Below, piece by piece: positions 1 to 12,137 of a stretch of 64,000 nt of DNA (within the stretch, counting starts at the first letter, position 1; each line of letters begins with the position of its first letter). The position numbers were made by a program, and so were the translations under genes. This DNA comes from Roridomyces roridus. Its lineage: Eukaryota; Basidiomycota; Agaricomycetes; Agaricales; Mycenaceae. The DNA lies in contig JARKIF010000004.1 of assembly GCA_029378245.1 (NCBI GenBank), forward strand, positions 2,294,001-2,358,000. The letters run 5' to 3'. Below the pieces are notes generated by a model, which was not told the DNA's origin, did not search any database, and saw only the letters and a program-made list of their open reading frames with translations.

Positions 1-1264
1 AGAGCCAAAGTGCTTGTGAGAGTCCGGCGAGGCCGAGGAAGAAGGATATTTGCAGGGGTGTGAAGCCCAGGCCGCCGAGATCCACTGTAGCAAAGAATCA
101 TGAGTTCGGATGGAGGAAGAAGGGAGAGAGAAGGGCACCAGAGGTGAACCAAAATAGAGGCACGACTAAAGGGGAAAAGGATGAGTGCAAGAGTAGGTGG
201 GTGAAATACGGAACGGACTGGCGGTGTATCCGAGTGCGATGAGAGCGACGTGACTGATGATAAAGAGAACGACAGCGACTCCTGGGGCCCTTATGACCTC
301 CCAGGTTGTCATTGGCGGCGTTGCGGGGCCGGAGGATTTGATTTTTGTTTCTAGGGTCTGTGGAACGGCTATGTCAGTCAACTACATACGAGCGCGGACA
401 AGAACAGACCTCTCGCACAAAGAATGTGCACAGGACGGCAGCGCTAGCGGAGAAACAGCCCGTAACGAGCGTGGGGAGGAGGTATGGGTAGGTCTCAAAC
501 AGGCCGATGTGCCCGAATACGGAGGGGTAGTTGATAGTCGGCTCGGATAGTGAACCGCCTGTGTAGTGCATGTGGGACTGGCGTACGGCGTGGAACTTAA
601 TGCGCACCAATGACCGGGCCAAGAAAGATGCCCATATTGCCCGCAAAGGAGAAGAAGCTGAACGCCTTCGCCTGGGTCTGAGCCGTACTATTCTCTGTGA
701 TCATGGCACGAATCGTCCTGGGGGAGATGAGCAGGGAGCAAGATATTGGATGGTATGCGCATACACGACAGAGCCAGCAAAGGCGCCAGCGAGACACCGG
801 AAAAGGATCATTTGCCACACGGTCTTGCTCAAGCCGAACATGGCAGAGGCGACGGACACGCCGCACAGAGAAAAGACAAGGACAGGTTTCCGACCTATGC
901 GGTCGGCAACGCGTCCGTACCCAATCATGACCAGCATCTGGGTCATGGAAAAGAGTGATTCCTGCTGGACATGAACTGCCTGACGGTATTCGGGAGGGGG
1001 AGCACGCACGATAAGGCCAGCATAGAACCCTACATCCGTCTCGGGAACACCAGCTTGCTCGTTGATCATTTTGTTTATGAACGGGAAGATGGAAAAGAAG
1101 GCTATGGGGTCGATGAGACGCGCATAGCAGAGCAGCAGAATTTGGCCCATGGGGAGGGGCTTTTCGACGTCCTCGGGCTCGGCTCGGGGCTCTTCATCGG
1201 CGGTCCTGGCCTCGGTGTCCACGAGAAGAGGGGTAGTCTCTGAGACTTCTGCAGACGGCGACAT
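1..1264 (-). CDS. MFS transporter, 3' part beyond left edge
   Basis: Major facilitator superfamily proton-coupled exporter or importer of the fungal DHA1/ZIFL-like type, in the plasma or vacuolar membrane. The start at 1264 opens an acidic cytosolic tail, then the first membrane segment. MFS motif A is visible as GRVADRIGRKPVLVF, followed by SLCGVSVASAMFGLSKTVWQ and FSFFSFAGNMGIFLGPVIG. Predicted introns at 962-1009 (48 bases) and 718-764 (47 bases) join the frames cleanly, and at least three more follow. The last visible exon reads LGGLGFTPLQISFFLGLAG, a late-helix signature, so roughly the last fifth lies outside the window. The substrate cannot be told from sequence. The family call is firm; single exon borders are less so. 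Confidence 0.9.
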
Positions 1265-1646
1265 GGTGGTACGAGAGTGAGACGACTACGTCGTAGGCGC
1301 GCGCTGTCATTGGACGGATCAGATGTCAAGCTTGCCGCGGGGATCACTTGCTCAACATCGCCGCCTGCAGCGGCGCCTGCCGGGTGTCTCCAGACCGAGT
1401 TCCTCGCCCATTTCCGATGTACCTCTTTCGTGGGCGATTCGACCCGGGCGGGGGATGTGTGAGAAAACGCTGGGCAAATGGATTGTGGCTGCGAGCGGTT
1501 GTTCTTCCCAGGACGCGTGGGGAAATCAAAGTCTAGGAGTATCGAAAGGAGATTACGCAGGAAAGAAGGATTAGTCCTAGGATACGATGCAAGTAGAACA
1601 GTGTGGGTGCGAGAAAGAAAAAAAAAGGAGAAAAACAAAAGGAGAT

Positions 1647-1733
1647 AGCCCACCGCGGGGGTCGAACCCGCAGCCTTCAGATGCCCGCCTGTGCGTAAAA
1701 GTCTGACGCTCTATCCGATTGAGCTAGGCGGGC
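1647..1733 (-). tRNA. tRNA-Lys(UUU) with anticodon-loop intron
   Basis: Complete cloverleaf on the minus strand. The acceptor stem is GCCCGCC/GGTGGGC, the D arm contains GCTC..GAGC, and the anticodon stem is TCAGA/TCTGA. The T arm has the loop TTCGACC. The loop reads CTTTTA, then a 13-base intron, then A, giving anticodon TTT. The intron sits one base 3' of the anticodon, the normal place for nuclear tRNA introns. Confidence 0.92.
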
Positions 1734-2499
1734 ATGGCATTCGCCGCTCCCGTCAAGTCATCAGTGCCCCAGGTCTCTTGAGTTTCCGTGCCGATTCCTG
1801 TAACTTTGTGACTTTGTCTACCTGCGCCCATTGAATACTTGACCGTTGCCTTGAGCAACTTCATCGAGTATTTCGTATGTCTCCCTGCACGCATGCCACA
1901 TGCCACCTGCCCCCATGTCACTCCCTCTCGTGAAAATAATCCGCAACCCCACTGCCAGTCTTCTTCCAGTGTTAACTGAGAACTCCCACGTTTCGCCAAG
2001 AAGGCCCAATCCAGATGTTGGTCCCTTCGTGGTCCAGAACCCCATCAACAGAAAAATTCAAATGACCCGTGTCCAGTCCATCAAAATGGTCCGTTGTTCA
2101 GATATGTAGTGTATAACGTGCGCAATCTTCTTGGAGGGTCTCCTCGACAATCTCCGTGAGTGTGATGCACGTTGGGGAGCAGTACTCCACCGGACAAGAG
2201 GACTTGGTCAACCATTGCTCTGTTGCGCATGCCGAGGTCCCGGAGAAAGATCTCTGGGACTGTGAGGATGGCCAACTCGTGCTCTGAAAAGCTGGTGGTG
2301 TCGTAGTGGACCATTCAGAATTGATTCAGAATCAGATGTAGACAGATACTAGGGACAGATTGCGGGTGTGGAGAAGATGGTAGGAGGAGGTCACCTGGTG
2401 ATGTAAAGAATGAAAGTAAGTCTGATGTAATGTAGGTAGGTACCTGGGAACGATGCAGAAAGGTAGAAACAGCTAGCAAGCGCGCCAAAAAGGGGGATT
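1734..2499. other. intergenic, between two tRNA-Lys genes
   Basis: No recognisable gene. The only notable reading frame is a 77-codon minus-strand ORF at 2081-2314, beginning MVHYDTTSFSEHELAILTVP. It has no motif I know and could be chance or an exon remnant. Confidence 0.5.
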
Positions 2500-2599
2500 A
2501 GCCCACCGCGAGGGTCGAACTCGCAGCCTTCAGATACCCTGTGAAGAGGATTCAACCCGCCTAAGAGTCTGACGCTCTATCCGATTGAGCTAGGCGGGC
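2500..2599 (-). tRNA. tRNA-Lys(CUU) with anticodon-loop intron
   Basis: Same body as the tRNA at 1647-1733, but with anticodon CTT and a 26-base intron after position 37. The acceptor stem GCCCGCC/GGTGGGC and the T arm GCGAG/CTCGC are intact. The third tRNA-Lys in the window (33473-33568) has the same anticodon but a different intron. Confidence 0.92.
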
Positions 2600-3178
2600 T
2601 TGGACAACCAGCAGAGGTGCGCGTGCCGATCGCGGTCAGGGGCATCTCGCCGCTGGAAAATTACCACGCACGGCCTCTCAACTCACGATTTTAATTCGCA
2701 GCCAGCTTCTCCTGTAAAACAAGCGAAATTTACCAATTTCATCGCCCCAGGCGCACTGTATGAAAAAGGGAGAGACTGCCATTGAGCTCTCGAGCTTGTT
2801 ACTTGGGCCGGAATCGAATCTCTGTCCCAGTACTTCAAGTTGGTCTTCAATGCAGCTACCAGCGATACTCAACGGAGGGACTGCCTTAACGCATCGCCAT
2901 TGTAAGACCAAAGTCAGAAAGAAATCTTACTCCCCTTGTACCATGATCAGCCGGGAGTTGAATGTTGAACCCTGGGTGTGTTCGAGACTGTTCAAGCTTC
3001 TGCAAAGCCTTCGATTGGACTGCCAACTGTAACTCTTCACGATGGAGTCCGTTCGCGATGCGCATACGGAATTTCTGACGGATGTGAATGCAGTCGAGAG
3101 AGTGCAGGCCACCTTCAAATTGGACGAGCTAGTTACTTGCCGATCGGCTCGTGTGTAAGTATACAGTGTCAATAATAT
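2600..3178. other. intergenic
   Basis: No gene seen. At about 2811-2826 there is a minus-strand T-loop-like box (GATTCGATTCC), one of many in this window. Confidence 0.5.
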
Positions 3179-4703
3179 TTAATATGCGGAAGCTGCTAGC
3201 ATAGTTGAGGTCGTGTAGAAGCGAGAACAAAGGCTCGCACCTGTACTCGGGCTAGCAAAAGACACGCTCGACTGGCGCTTCACGTCAGTGCGGATGCGGA
3301 TCGGAACACGTGGGTGTGGCTGTCGAAGTAATACCGGTGCCGCGGAGAATTCAGTCCAAGACCACGATGGCGATACAGGGCTCGGTAGCGTCGGAGCCGC
3401 AGCGTGAGATTCCATGACATCGAGATCTAATGGTGTGAACTGTTCCCGAAACCGGGTCGTTGTCAGCCCAAGCACTCAGACAAACTGGGGAATACACACC
3501 CGATGGGAAGAATGGGAGACGTGCGTGAGCGTGGGCAGGACCTCTGCGCAAATTTCCGCAAATCGCTCCCGGGCATTGAGTCTAAATGAACAGGCTACCG
3601 CACGTGAACAGACTGTGTGATACGACTCACGAGAATAGCAAGGAATTGGCGAACACTGGTGCGGAAGCAAAAAATTGAATACTGGCCGCGGCAAGGGTGT
3701 TAACCTTGTGTGGGAAGGTACTTACATTTGGCCATTAGGACAAAGAAGCCGATATATATGACTGACATGGGGTGCTCGTGTGAGTACGCGCCTTGGGGTA
3801 GGATGAAAGATACTTGCAATTGTCGTGCATCGTGAGGAACTGCGACAGGTCAGTAATCGAGTATCTGAAGAGAATGTCTGACCGTAATGAGGAGGGCCAG
3901 AGCCCCAGTCCTGTGTGGTGGCTCAACAGTCAGGAAATCAACTGAATAAAATTGACCGACGTTGTAATTGCGCCCGTTTCAATTGTCCATGTCATAAGCT
4001 GGTTGACGAGCCGGCTCATTCTGAATTAAGCATCATCCGAAGCCCGGGGATGATACCATGAGCGTGTGCACGCACCGTTGGAATCCATCCCGGCTCCAGA
4101 ATCTCAGGTGGTAGCACAGAGCCACGACCAGTATCACATCTACCGCGGCGCCGACGATGATGACTGCCGCGATGAGCCACAACAGGCGGTCCTGAAAGGC
4201 ATATAGCGTCATCTCGTCCAGGCTGACAGAAAACAGTCCGATGCTACCGGCGAGGCGGAGGAGGGAGAGAGTGAAGCAAAGGACTGGCAGGGGGAGCGTT
4301 TTCGTGAATTTGAAGAGACGGTATGTGAACCATCCTTGCTCCAAGGGTCCCATTAAGCCGCTGATGAGGAGCGAGGCGTTGAGAGATTTAGGCGGGATAA
4401 GTAGGTCCTCCTGGCGACCGTACTGCGTTACGGTGATGGTGTAGATGAGGTGGCAAAGTAGGATGCTATGCGTCAGGTCCAGTACCCAAATCAAGGCGAC
4501 CTACAATGCAAGAATCCAAGTTAAAGGAGATGAATGTTTTTTCGACCACTCACTAATAGCTTGAGGCCCCAAGGATCCTTTGGGTACTGGTGGAAATAGA
4601 CGTAGACTTGTACCGTGCATACGCCGGAGAGGAAGATGGCGAACAATATGCCGACCTCCAGCGCGCCGACTGTGGCTGGTATCGATCCAGAAATCGACGA
4701 CAT
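3179..4703 (-). CDS. DUF6534 multi-pass membrane protein
   Basis: Member of the large agaricomycete DUF6534 family of seven-helix membrane proteins of unknown function. Exon 1 (4554-4703) starts MSSISGSIPATVGALEVGIL and holds the first helix. Exon 2 starts at 4500 and carries the family signatures WVLDLTHSILLCHLIY, GLMGPLEQGWFTYRLFKF and GAAVDVILVVALCYHL. Later small exons give LVNQLMTWTIETGAITT and ANSLLF-SLNARERF, the usual conserved ending, before a variable hydrophilic tail reaching the stop at 3179. Splicing of exons 1-2 is clear. The small middle exons at about 3.7-3.95 kb are ambiguous, so total length is approximate. Confidence 0.82.
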
Positions 4704-5802
4704 GACTGTACAGTGAGGGCCGACGCCAGAGGGAGAGTACATATGTATGTACTCCCGGGAACATCGGCTGCTCCACACGTCTGCTCCCGGGTTCCGAGAG
4801 GACAGTATCCGGATCGCAGAACCACGGGACCTTGGTGGAAAACACATGAGAGTGCAAAGGTTTGGCAGCCACTGTGGCGTAGGGTTGGCGTAGGGTATGG
4901 AAGAGGGATAGAGAGAAAGAATAGGTTGGCCGGGAAGTGACTATCGGGCCTCGGCATCTCCAGTGTCTCGGTGATGCCCCAGACGAGGACATGGGAGTTA
5001 TCAGTCAAGCCAGGTCAAGCCGTAGGGATGAGACGGCGGGGTTTAGGCCGGAGGAGTCGGATGCAATGCGAAAGCAGAAGGGTGACGAGTACCGCAGAGT
5101 GTGTCGAGAATGCTAGGCTGGGCTATCTAAACACCAGGAAAGATGGTAGCAAGATAGGCCTCGGATTTGGCTCAGATCTGAGATGGCGCTCAAGAGCAAG
5201 GAGAGTCAAAGGAGAGTAAGTAAGCGCGCGCGTGACCCCTCGTTACTTATGTCATCGTTGCCGACCGATGGCCGTTTCGGCTTTTTACATATTTCCTCTT
5301 CCCGTTGCCCAATGTTGAACCAATGTTGAACCACCATGTCAACAACAACTGCCGGCTCAAGACCCGCCTGCTTTCTATGCTCATGCGATCTGCCGCAAAA
5401 GCGCTTTCGCATCTTGTAGTGCCGCTGTTGTTCCTCAATGGGACCGCTCAGCCTTAATTTATACTCTCTCTCTCTCTCCCTAGTACCCCTTGGCATTTTG
5501 GTGGTGGCTGATTCGGTGATGACAATGCTAGCACAAGTTCCTATCCCCTCAGGCATAATGCATCAACAGGGAATCGAACCCGATGTCGTCGAAAGAAATG
5601 CGACACACCACTGATGCTTCTTAAACTTCTGCTGGAGACAGCGCTAGCTTTATACGGAGCGTTCTGTAACACAGACTAAGACAGCTTGAGCTTTATGATC
5701 ATTCACATACACCGTACGGATCGAACGAGACTAAGTACAAGACACATATGAATCAGGAACCCGAACCCCACTCCACAATACTCGTTCATATTTTTCCAGA
5801 AA
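4704..5802. other. intergenic with a tRNA-like fragment
   Basis: No protein gene seen between the DUF6534 start and the SDR stop. It contains the short tRNA-like sequence at 5559-5617, listed separately. Confidence 0.5.
5559..5617 (-). tRNA. tRNA-like sequence without D arm
   Basis: A 59-base sequence that folds as a minimal tRNA. It has a 7-pair acceptor stem (GCATCAG/TTGATGC, one G-T), an anticodon-like stem TGTCG/CGACG with a nine-base loop, and a T arm with the canonical loop TTCGATT. There is no room for a D arm. Such tRNAs exist in mitochondria but not normally in fungal nuclei, so a decayed tRNA or a SINE remnant is more likely than a working gene. Confidence 0.35.
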
Positions 5803-7134
5803 TCAATCAAAATAGATCCCGCCGTTAATCGAAAGCTGAGCAGCATCCGTCAGCCGACGTTCAATCAATAAGAAGGGAGACGAAACTCACGCTTTGTCCT
5901 GCAACACAACCCCGTTGAGTCCTGTTCGGCCAGGCAGGAGAGTCTGGAGGGAAGGAAACACACCGGTAATAAACCCAGACTCCTTACTCGCGATGTACGA
6001 TACGAGGGCGGCGATATCCCCTGTGGTCCTACCGATTCACGTCAGATTTGCGTCTACCAAAGAAACGAAGGCGAAATGCACCCCGCCGTTTGCCAGTGCG
6101 CCGGGACTGCTGACTGTGTAGACGTCAGGGGAAGCACGGACGGTTGGTTGGTTCACGTACGCCATGGCTCGTTTTAATATAATCCACTACGTACGGTTCA
6201 GTCGCATGGTTGAGAACGAGTGGAAAGACTGACGCATGTCCCTGTGTTGAGGGCGGTCGAAAGGATATTTAGCTTACGAGTGGGCGAGGACGCACGTGTC
6301 GATAGGGCCAGGCGCGTAGGCATTAACGGTGATCTTGTGTGGGCCGAACTCGAGTGCTGAAAAGGATGAACATTGCCAGAAAAGATAGGAAACTCGACGA
6401 CCCACCGGCGGATTGAGTCAACCCCCGAATTGCGAACTTTGACGCAACGTATGCGGAAGTGAATGCGGATCCCGCTAGCATAGAATTGAAAGGCAAGGAA
6501 CAGACAGAAAACAGAACGCACCTCGCTTCCCCGACGCCGAGCACGCGCCGATGATGCGCCCACCGCGACCCTGAGCCATCATTTGCACCCCCGCGTGCTT
6601 GTAGCAGAGGAACGTCCCGCGGGCGTTGATGTTCATGACACGGTCGTAGTCCTCGACAGATGCTAAGGAATAATTTCAATAGTCGACTGCACCAGAGCTG
6701 GATGAGCACCCACTCTCCGTCATTAACGCGCACTTGCACACCCCTGCATTCGCGACCATCTCAAACAACAGCTTAGATGAAAGTGGGACGAGAGAATGCA
6801 TAAGGTAAACGTACGACATTCAATCCACCATAAACGCGCACAACCTCCGCCACCATGCCCTTGACGTCCTCCTCGACCGACACGTCCGCCAAATGCGCCG
6901 AGCTCTGACGGCCTTTTGCTTTAATTTCCTCGACGACGCTGGAGAGTTTCTTCTCGTTTGCGACGATGTCGTTGACTGCGACGTCGAAGCCGTCGTCCGC
7001 AAGGCGGAGAGCGATTGCTTTGCCGATTCCCTGTGCTGATGACCAAGTAGTAAGTACTGGAGCAAGCGCACAGCGGTGGGGATGAAGACAAGCGCACCGG
7101 CCCCGGTGACGAGCGCTACGCCTGTGGATACCAT
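5803..7134 (-). CDS. short-chain dehydrogenase/reductase (intact copy)
   Basis: Classical SDR, an NAD(P)-dependent oxidoreductase of the acetoin/diacetyl reductase-like group; the substrate is unknown. Exon 1 (7098-7134) gives MVSTGVALVTGA. Exon 2, from 7035, completes the cofactor motif TGAAQGIG. Then come ANAG, the serine region IIGACSASGKR, the catalytic YVASK and the ending NGGIYFD, with the stop at 5803. At least seven short introns are predicted, most phase-compatible by eye; the segment around 5.95-6.2 kb is least certain. The right arm of the duplication holds a second copy that lacks the start and cofactor motif, so this is probably the working one. Confidence 0.87.
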
Positions 7135-7589
7135 GGTGGTGGGTGAGAAGAGCGAAGGTAAGAAGCGCGGGCTCAGCTCGGCAGGCAATCGGCAGGCGAA
7201 ATGCAATGTCACGTGTGTGATGGCTGCAATTCTTGGTTGAATTTATTTTGGCACCCACAGGCCTTCAAAAACCCGAGTGGCCCAGACACGGAGCCGGATT
7301 TGAGAACCTTTCCAATGAGCAATCCGTCCTTGCATACCAGATCTCCTACAGGCTACTCCCGAGTCCCCGAGGTCCGAAACTCAGTGTTCCCACTGGCCGT
7401 ACCGCGGACTTTGAGCCACAAGCTGTGACGGCTCACTATGAGCCGATGACTTTTTCTTCAGAGACGTCTGAATGTTGCATAAGAGTCAGGAGGGCCCCGT
7501 TCAACGAGCTGGATTTTACAATCATCGACCCCGTATACACGATCTTCTTTGCATCGTTCTACCGTTGTGCAGTTCTCAACCATTCGCAT

Positions 7590-8830
7590 CTACACCGGTG
7601 TCCTCCCAGCAACAATGGCAGCTGCACAAGGCGAATGCTGGACCAGTGCGATTAGAACACGTATTCTAGTGTCTTCATCTCGTTGCCTGGTGACAATTTT
7701 ATGAGCAGCCCTCCGAATATTATGCGCGACACTTGCCGTAACAGGTAAAACATCTTCCGAGTCTGAGTTCCTATGGAGTCTCCCTGGAGAATCCAGTCTA
7801 CCGAGAATCCCTCTACAAGGAGAGTTGAGAGTAAACTGAACGCTCCTCTTGATACAGTGGAGGATATTGAATGCGATTTGGTGTCCGGTATGTGCGATTC
7901 CAGCCCCACAATCCGAGTCGCTGCCGCACCTCTCTTGTGTTGAGCAAATCGAATTAGAGCAACGGTAGCTCTTGAAGAAATGAAAAAGTTGGAGTCCCTG
8001 CAGACAGAATGAGCAGCTGTGCTGGCAGAGAGTGTATACAAATTCACCTCGCATGCTTGAATAGCATCTCAATGGGAAGGTCTCGGAGAAGGTTGTCCTC
8101 AAAGGAAAGATGCACTGCCAATTCCCCGACAAGGGCACATGCCCACTGGCCGACACCAGCACTTTTTGAACCGAGCAATGCCAACACAATTGCTGTGGCC
8201 TCTGCATGTTCTGAAATCGCAACTAGTACTGATTCGATTATGTTGTCAAAATGTCCACTGCGATTCATCAGTCATGATTTTCTGTTGACGCAAGCACTGG
8301 ACCCAGAAGACGTACCTCCGGATATCAATGTTCTTGATTATCTCTGCACTTGGGAGACCTAATTTGTGTGCCAGTAAGGCTTTGACCAGTGAAAAAGCCC
8401 TCCGTTGCCGGGCTTCGTCAAGCAACATCTGTGTAATGGATCCCATTGCCGAAGAACACGAGCAGATTTCCAGCGCAGTGTCACGGTCAGAATTTGCGCT
8501 CGCATCCAAATGCTCCAATACCCTGAGTTGTGTCTCGGGGGATACATATTTGCAGCTAAGAATCCGGGTGTGGTCAGTTTACATGACCCTTTAGAGAGCG
8601 TGCACATACGCAAGATAGCTGGCATATATCTCAATCATTTCTGTGGAAAGTGTTTGACCAGGGGCATCCTTGGCAATGAATGCCACCGCTTGTCGGTGAT
8701 ACATCCACTTCATCAGCGGTGTGGCCAGTGCATGGATGTTGATAGTAGGAGCAGCGTGCAGCAAAGGGTTGCTGTCCGACCACCAGCTAGCCAAACTACT
8801 GCGGGTTGCTACCCGCTGCAAGGGCTTCAT
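7590..8830 (-). CDS. ARM-repeat-like protein, possibly truncated
   Basis: Resembles a multicopy agaricomycete family whose N-terminus carries a SWWSDSNP...PTIN signature followed by armadillo-like helices; I know no function. The start MKPLQRVATRSSLASWWSDS is at 8830. An intron ending at TTCTTAG joins to CKYVSPETQLRVLEHL, and a second joins to GHFDNIIESVLVAISEHAEA and VGQWACALVGELAVH, a recognisable ARM repeat. Beyond about 8.0 kb the similarity jumps between two frames, so the 3' half may be frameshifted or mis-spliced. The gene lies only in the left arm of the duplication. Confidence 0.5.
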
Positions 8831-9502
8831 GGGAGACGGAGAATGAAAGGAAGACTTGCAAGAAGGGCAGGAGACTCAAGCATTCACTCACTTGGCGACA
8901 GACATCAGTGCTTCCGAGTGTCAGCTGGTGGCATTCTCGTGGGATGGAATAACAGCCTGGGATACTGCTGCCTGAACAGGCAGGTCCGTAGTAAATTGCA
9001 TCCCACGATCCGGATGACGAACCCGGGATTTTGTGGAAAGATGAGCTCCGCATCGAGAGACTGTGCAATTAGCGGCGATGACTTGGTATGTGTTGGATAT
9101 CATCCAATGCTAGAAATTTAAATTCTTGATTTGGATACGTCTAAGACTTGAGTATGACAGAAAAAACGAAGACGCACGACGTCCATACACCAGCCTCCCG
9201 AGTCGAACAGTGGTGCCACGGTGGTTCATGACTTCAGATTCTCAGTGAGTATACCAACTTCCCAGCTCGTTTCCGAAGCTGCTGGGTGAATATCTGCCGT
9301 GGTATAAAAGGTGTGGTTGAAGGAACGGTTTGGCCCGGAGTCGAACGGCAGCATAAACTTAAACCGTTAGATGCGAGGCAGCAAGGCCATAATATACTGG
9401 AAAGATTCAGAGGGAGCTTCCATTCCGGTGGTTATCTGAGACAAAAATGGAACCATATGCATTCTCAACCGCTCGGTGATCATATCCGAATATACCTGCG
9501 CT
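8831..9502. other. intergenic with two T-loop-like boxes
   Basis: No gene seen. Minus-strand boxes at about 9197 and 9334 read GTTCGACTC in reverse complement. The second has a matching partner at 24301 in the right arm, so it belongs to the segmental duplication. Confidence 0.5.
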
Positions 9503-10720
9503 TCAACTCGAGCTCGACAGCATTCTCGGAGTCGTCCTTCTGAGATAAGCAATCTGCATCAGCTCCTCGCGGCAAAGACAATAGCTCACCTCCGAGTCCG
9601 CCCTCTCCGACAAAGCCACCTTGAGGCTGAGCCTTACTCCCCGCCGCTTACACACACCCTCCAAAGCCTCACGCGCAAACACCGGCGGTAGGATGTCCAC
9701 GGTCCACGTCAGCGTGCGGAGGTTCGGAAATCCCGACTCCAGTTCCTCGAGGAAAGTGGCAAACGAAATGCCCACAGGGACGTTCGCCGCTGGAGTTCCC
9801 GAGATCGAGAGCGCGGTGATGCTGCGCGGGATCGCACGCAGAGTAGCGAGGTCTGGGAACCGGCCGAGCTCAAAACGCTCGAGGCTGGTGCAGCGTGTCA
9901 GACCCAGTGCGTCAGCGTCGATCGTCTGCAGGGAGAGTGATCGCAGATTCAAGCCAATGTCGGGGGTTGGCGCGAAGGACTTGGTGCCGCGGAGGGATTC
10001 GTGGAGGAGGAGCTGCAGTCCCTCTCCCGCAGTGAGGGAAGACAGACATGGGCCGATATCCTGCACGAGTGTCGTTTTGAACTTAACCGCCACGAGCGAA
10101 AGTTTGGGCGGAGGGTCAAACGGTGGCAGAGTAGAGTTTGCGTTGGACGTGATCTCGAGCAGGCGAATCGAAGGAAGGGCAGCGACGAGGCGATGCATCC
10201 TACCGCTGTGTTGGCCGGGGAAGAAGGAAAAATCCTCCTGGATGCAGAGGGACGTGATTTTTGGACCCTTTTCGCGGAGAGCGGTAAGAGTCGGGGCGTC
10301 GAAGTCGCACGAGGAGGTGGTGGTGTCCAGATGACGGAGGTTGGGCACGCGTAGAAGAGCTTTGGACAGCCCCTTTCTGTCGGCGTGGCGTAGAGTGAGG
10401 GCTAGAACGCATGAGCCGAGGTATCTCCCGCGCTCAGTAGCCGGGTGTATGGCGTCCAAGAATAGTGAGATACGTCTCGCACTTTGATGCGGCTCCGACT
10501 CGTCGCTGACGATGGTTACACGGCGGAAGAGGTGGCGTTGAGCGTGGCTACACCAGGATCTGCAGACCAGGCTGCATATAGACAGCGCGGGCAGATCGGG
10601 GTTGTGGTGCGACACCACTGGGGCGGCGAAACAGTCAAGGACTTCAAGGATGATGTCTATACCGAGGATAGTGTTGATGGATGCCTGAATGGTGGGTTGA
10701 GTATCGCATCTGTTGACCAG
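9503..10720 (-). pseudogene. F-box protein, left copy, 5' end damaged
   Basis: Near-identical partner of the intact gene at 22787-24073. The open frame covers the F-box remnant (SICSLVCRSWCSHAQRHLFR) and the whole C-terminal part (ELGRFPDLATLRAIPRSITA). The codons upstream of 10618 are homologous down to DIILEVLDCFAAPVV, but reach an in-frame TAG without a usable ATG where the right copy stays open. A shorter product starting at 10618 (371 residues) would lack most of the F-box. I therefore call it damaged; an unrecognised upstream exon could rescue it. Confidence 0.65.
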
Positions 10721-11145
10721 CTATCGTTCAAGAATCAAGACCCACCATGAGAGTAGAGGACAAGGAGGCTGGCGATCCTCAAACACGTTGGCCAAGCATG
10801 AAAAGCATAAAGAGTGCCCGGGGTTTCGGATCGGATATGAATCGGGAGTAGCATCTTGTCGGTGGTAGAGCTATTTGCAGTATAAGCCTCCATATGAATT
10901 GAAAGCTGGGCGATTTGCTGGAAAACGGCGCGATGGCCTGAAGATGATGGTGGTAAGAGATCAAAGAATTTGTATTGCCTTGTTTGATGCGGCTTCTTTT
11001 CTTCCATCATGTCCGAGTCGCACGAGTCCGCTCAATGCCGAAACCCCGTCTGGCCTTCATTCACTCGTCCATACCGCGCTGTAGGGCAGAGCCCGAGGAG
11101 AATTACAAGCCGGGTGGCTACCATCCCATCACAATCGGAGAGCCG
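10721..11145. promoter_or_regulatory. divergent F-box/kinase intergenic region, left arm
   Basis: Region between the divergent F-box and kinase genes. It partly matches the 225-base region at 22562-22786 in the right arm, including the stretch before each F-box start. No specific control site was identified. Confidence 0.4.
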
Positions 11146-12137
11146 ATGGCTTCCCCTCAAGATCGTTACGAGGCGATACGCAAATTAGGCTGGGCGCCGC
11201 TGGGGTGATTATTCCACGGTCTGGCAAGTTCAATCTCAACTCAGGTGAGCCGCTTGATATCAGCAAAATCTTCTCGAATGACCTTCTGTAGTCAAGACTA
11301 TGCAGTAATGAAAGTGCTGCAAGGTACTTACTTCGTCTCGACCCACCAGTGCGACGCAAATTGACCGCATTTTAGCCCAGGTCACGGATGTACCTGAGGT
11401 ACAAGAAACCAACTTTTTGCGTCGCGTTCTGTCCGCTGATCCCACACATCCTGGATTCCAACACGTCTATCATCTCCTCGACGACTTTTATCTCGAAGGC
11501 CCAAATGGAAGACACCAATGTATTGTAACGGAACTTTTGGGTGAAGGCCTAGATCGCTATGCGAAAAGATTTCCCAAAGCCCAGATCCCCATTTCCATTG
11601 TTAAAAGCATACTCCGTCCAGTAATCCTGGCGCTGATGTATTTGCACGAGAAGTGCAATATCATCCATACCGGTGCGTGCTTGGATCGAATCGTGGGCTG
11701 CTCGCTAATTCGAGCAGATGTGAAGAGCAACAACATCTTACTGGTACCACCCGACGGCGCCAATCCCAGCGTGCTACCAACCGAGTCTCCGACGGTGAAG
11801 GTGATTGATCTGGGAGTGGGTGTGTTCGTTTTCATCTCTACCACTGTCACCTGTGTATTTACTCAATTCCATCAGCTTGCTGGGCCGACCATACAGAAGA
11901 ACACTGGACCGATTTAATACAGTCTCCAGAGTTCCACGCACCAGAGATGTCGCAAAAGTCCGATCTGGGTTATAACTGATTTTAACCAATTTCCGTGGTT
12001 ACATCTTGATTGAAACCAGATTATAACCCAATTGTAGCCTAATTTCAGCCATTTTGCAACTGGTTCTAAGGACAGGGAAAGTTTTTAACCCATTGTATCC
12101 ACATCCCAGCCTAAGACTTCCCCGAACACAAGATATA

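Noticed and set aside
2081..2314. 77-codon ORF between tRNA genes as a gene
   Set aside because: No family, no neighbouring exons with fitting splice sites; mentioned only as part of the intergenic region.
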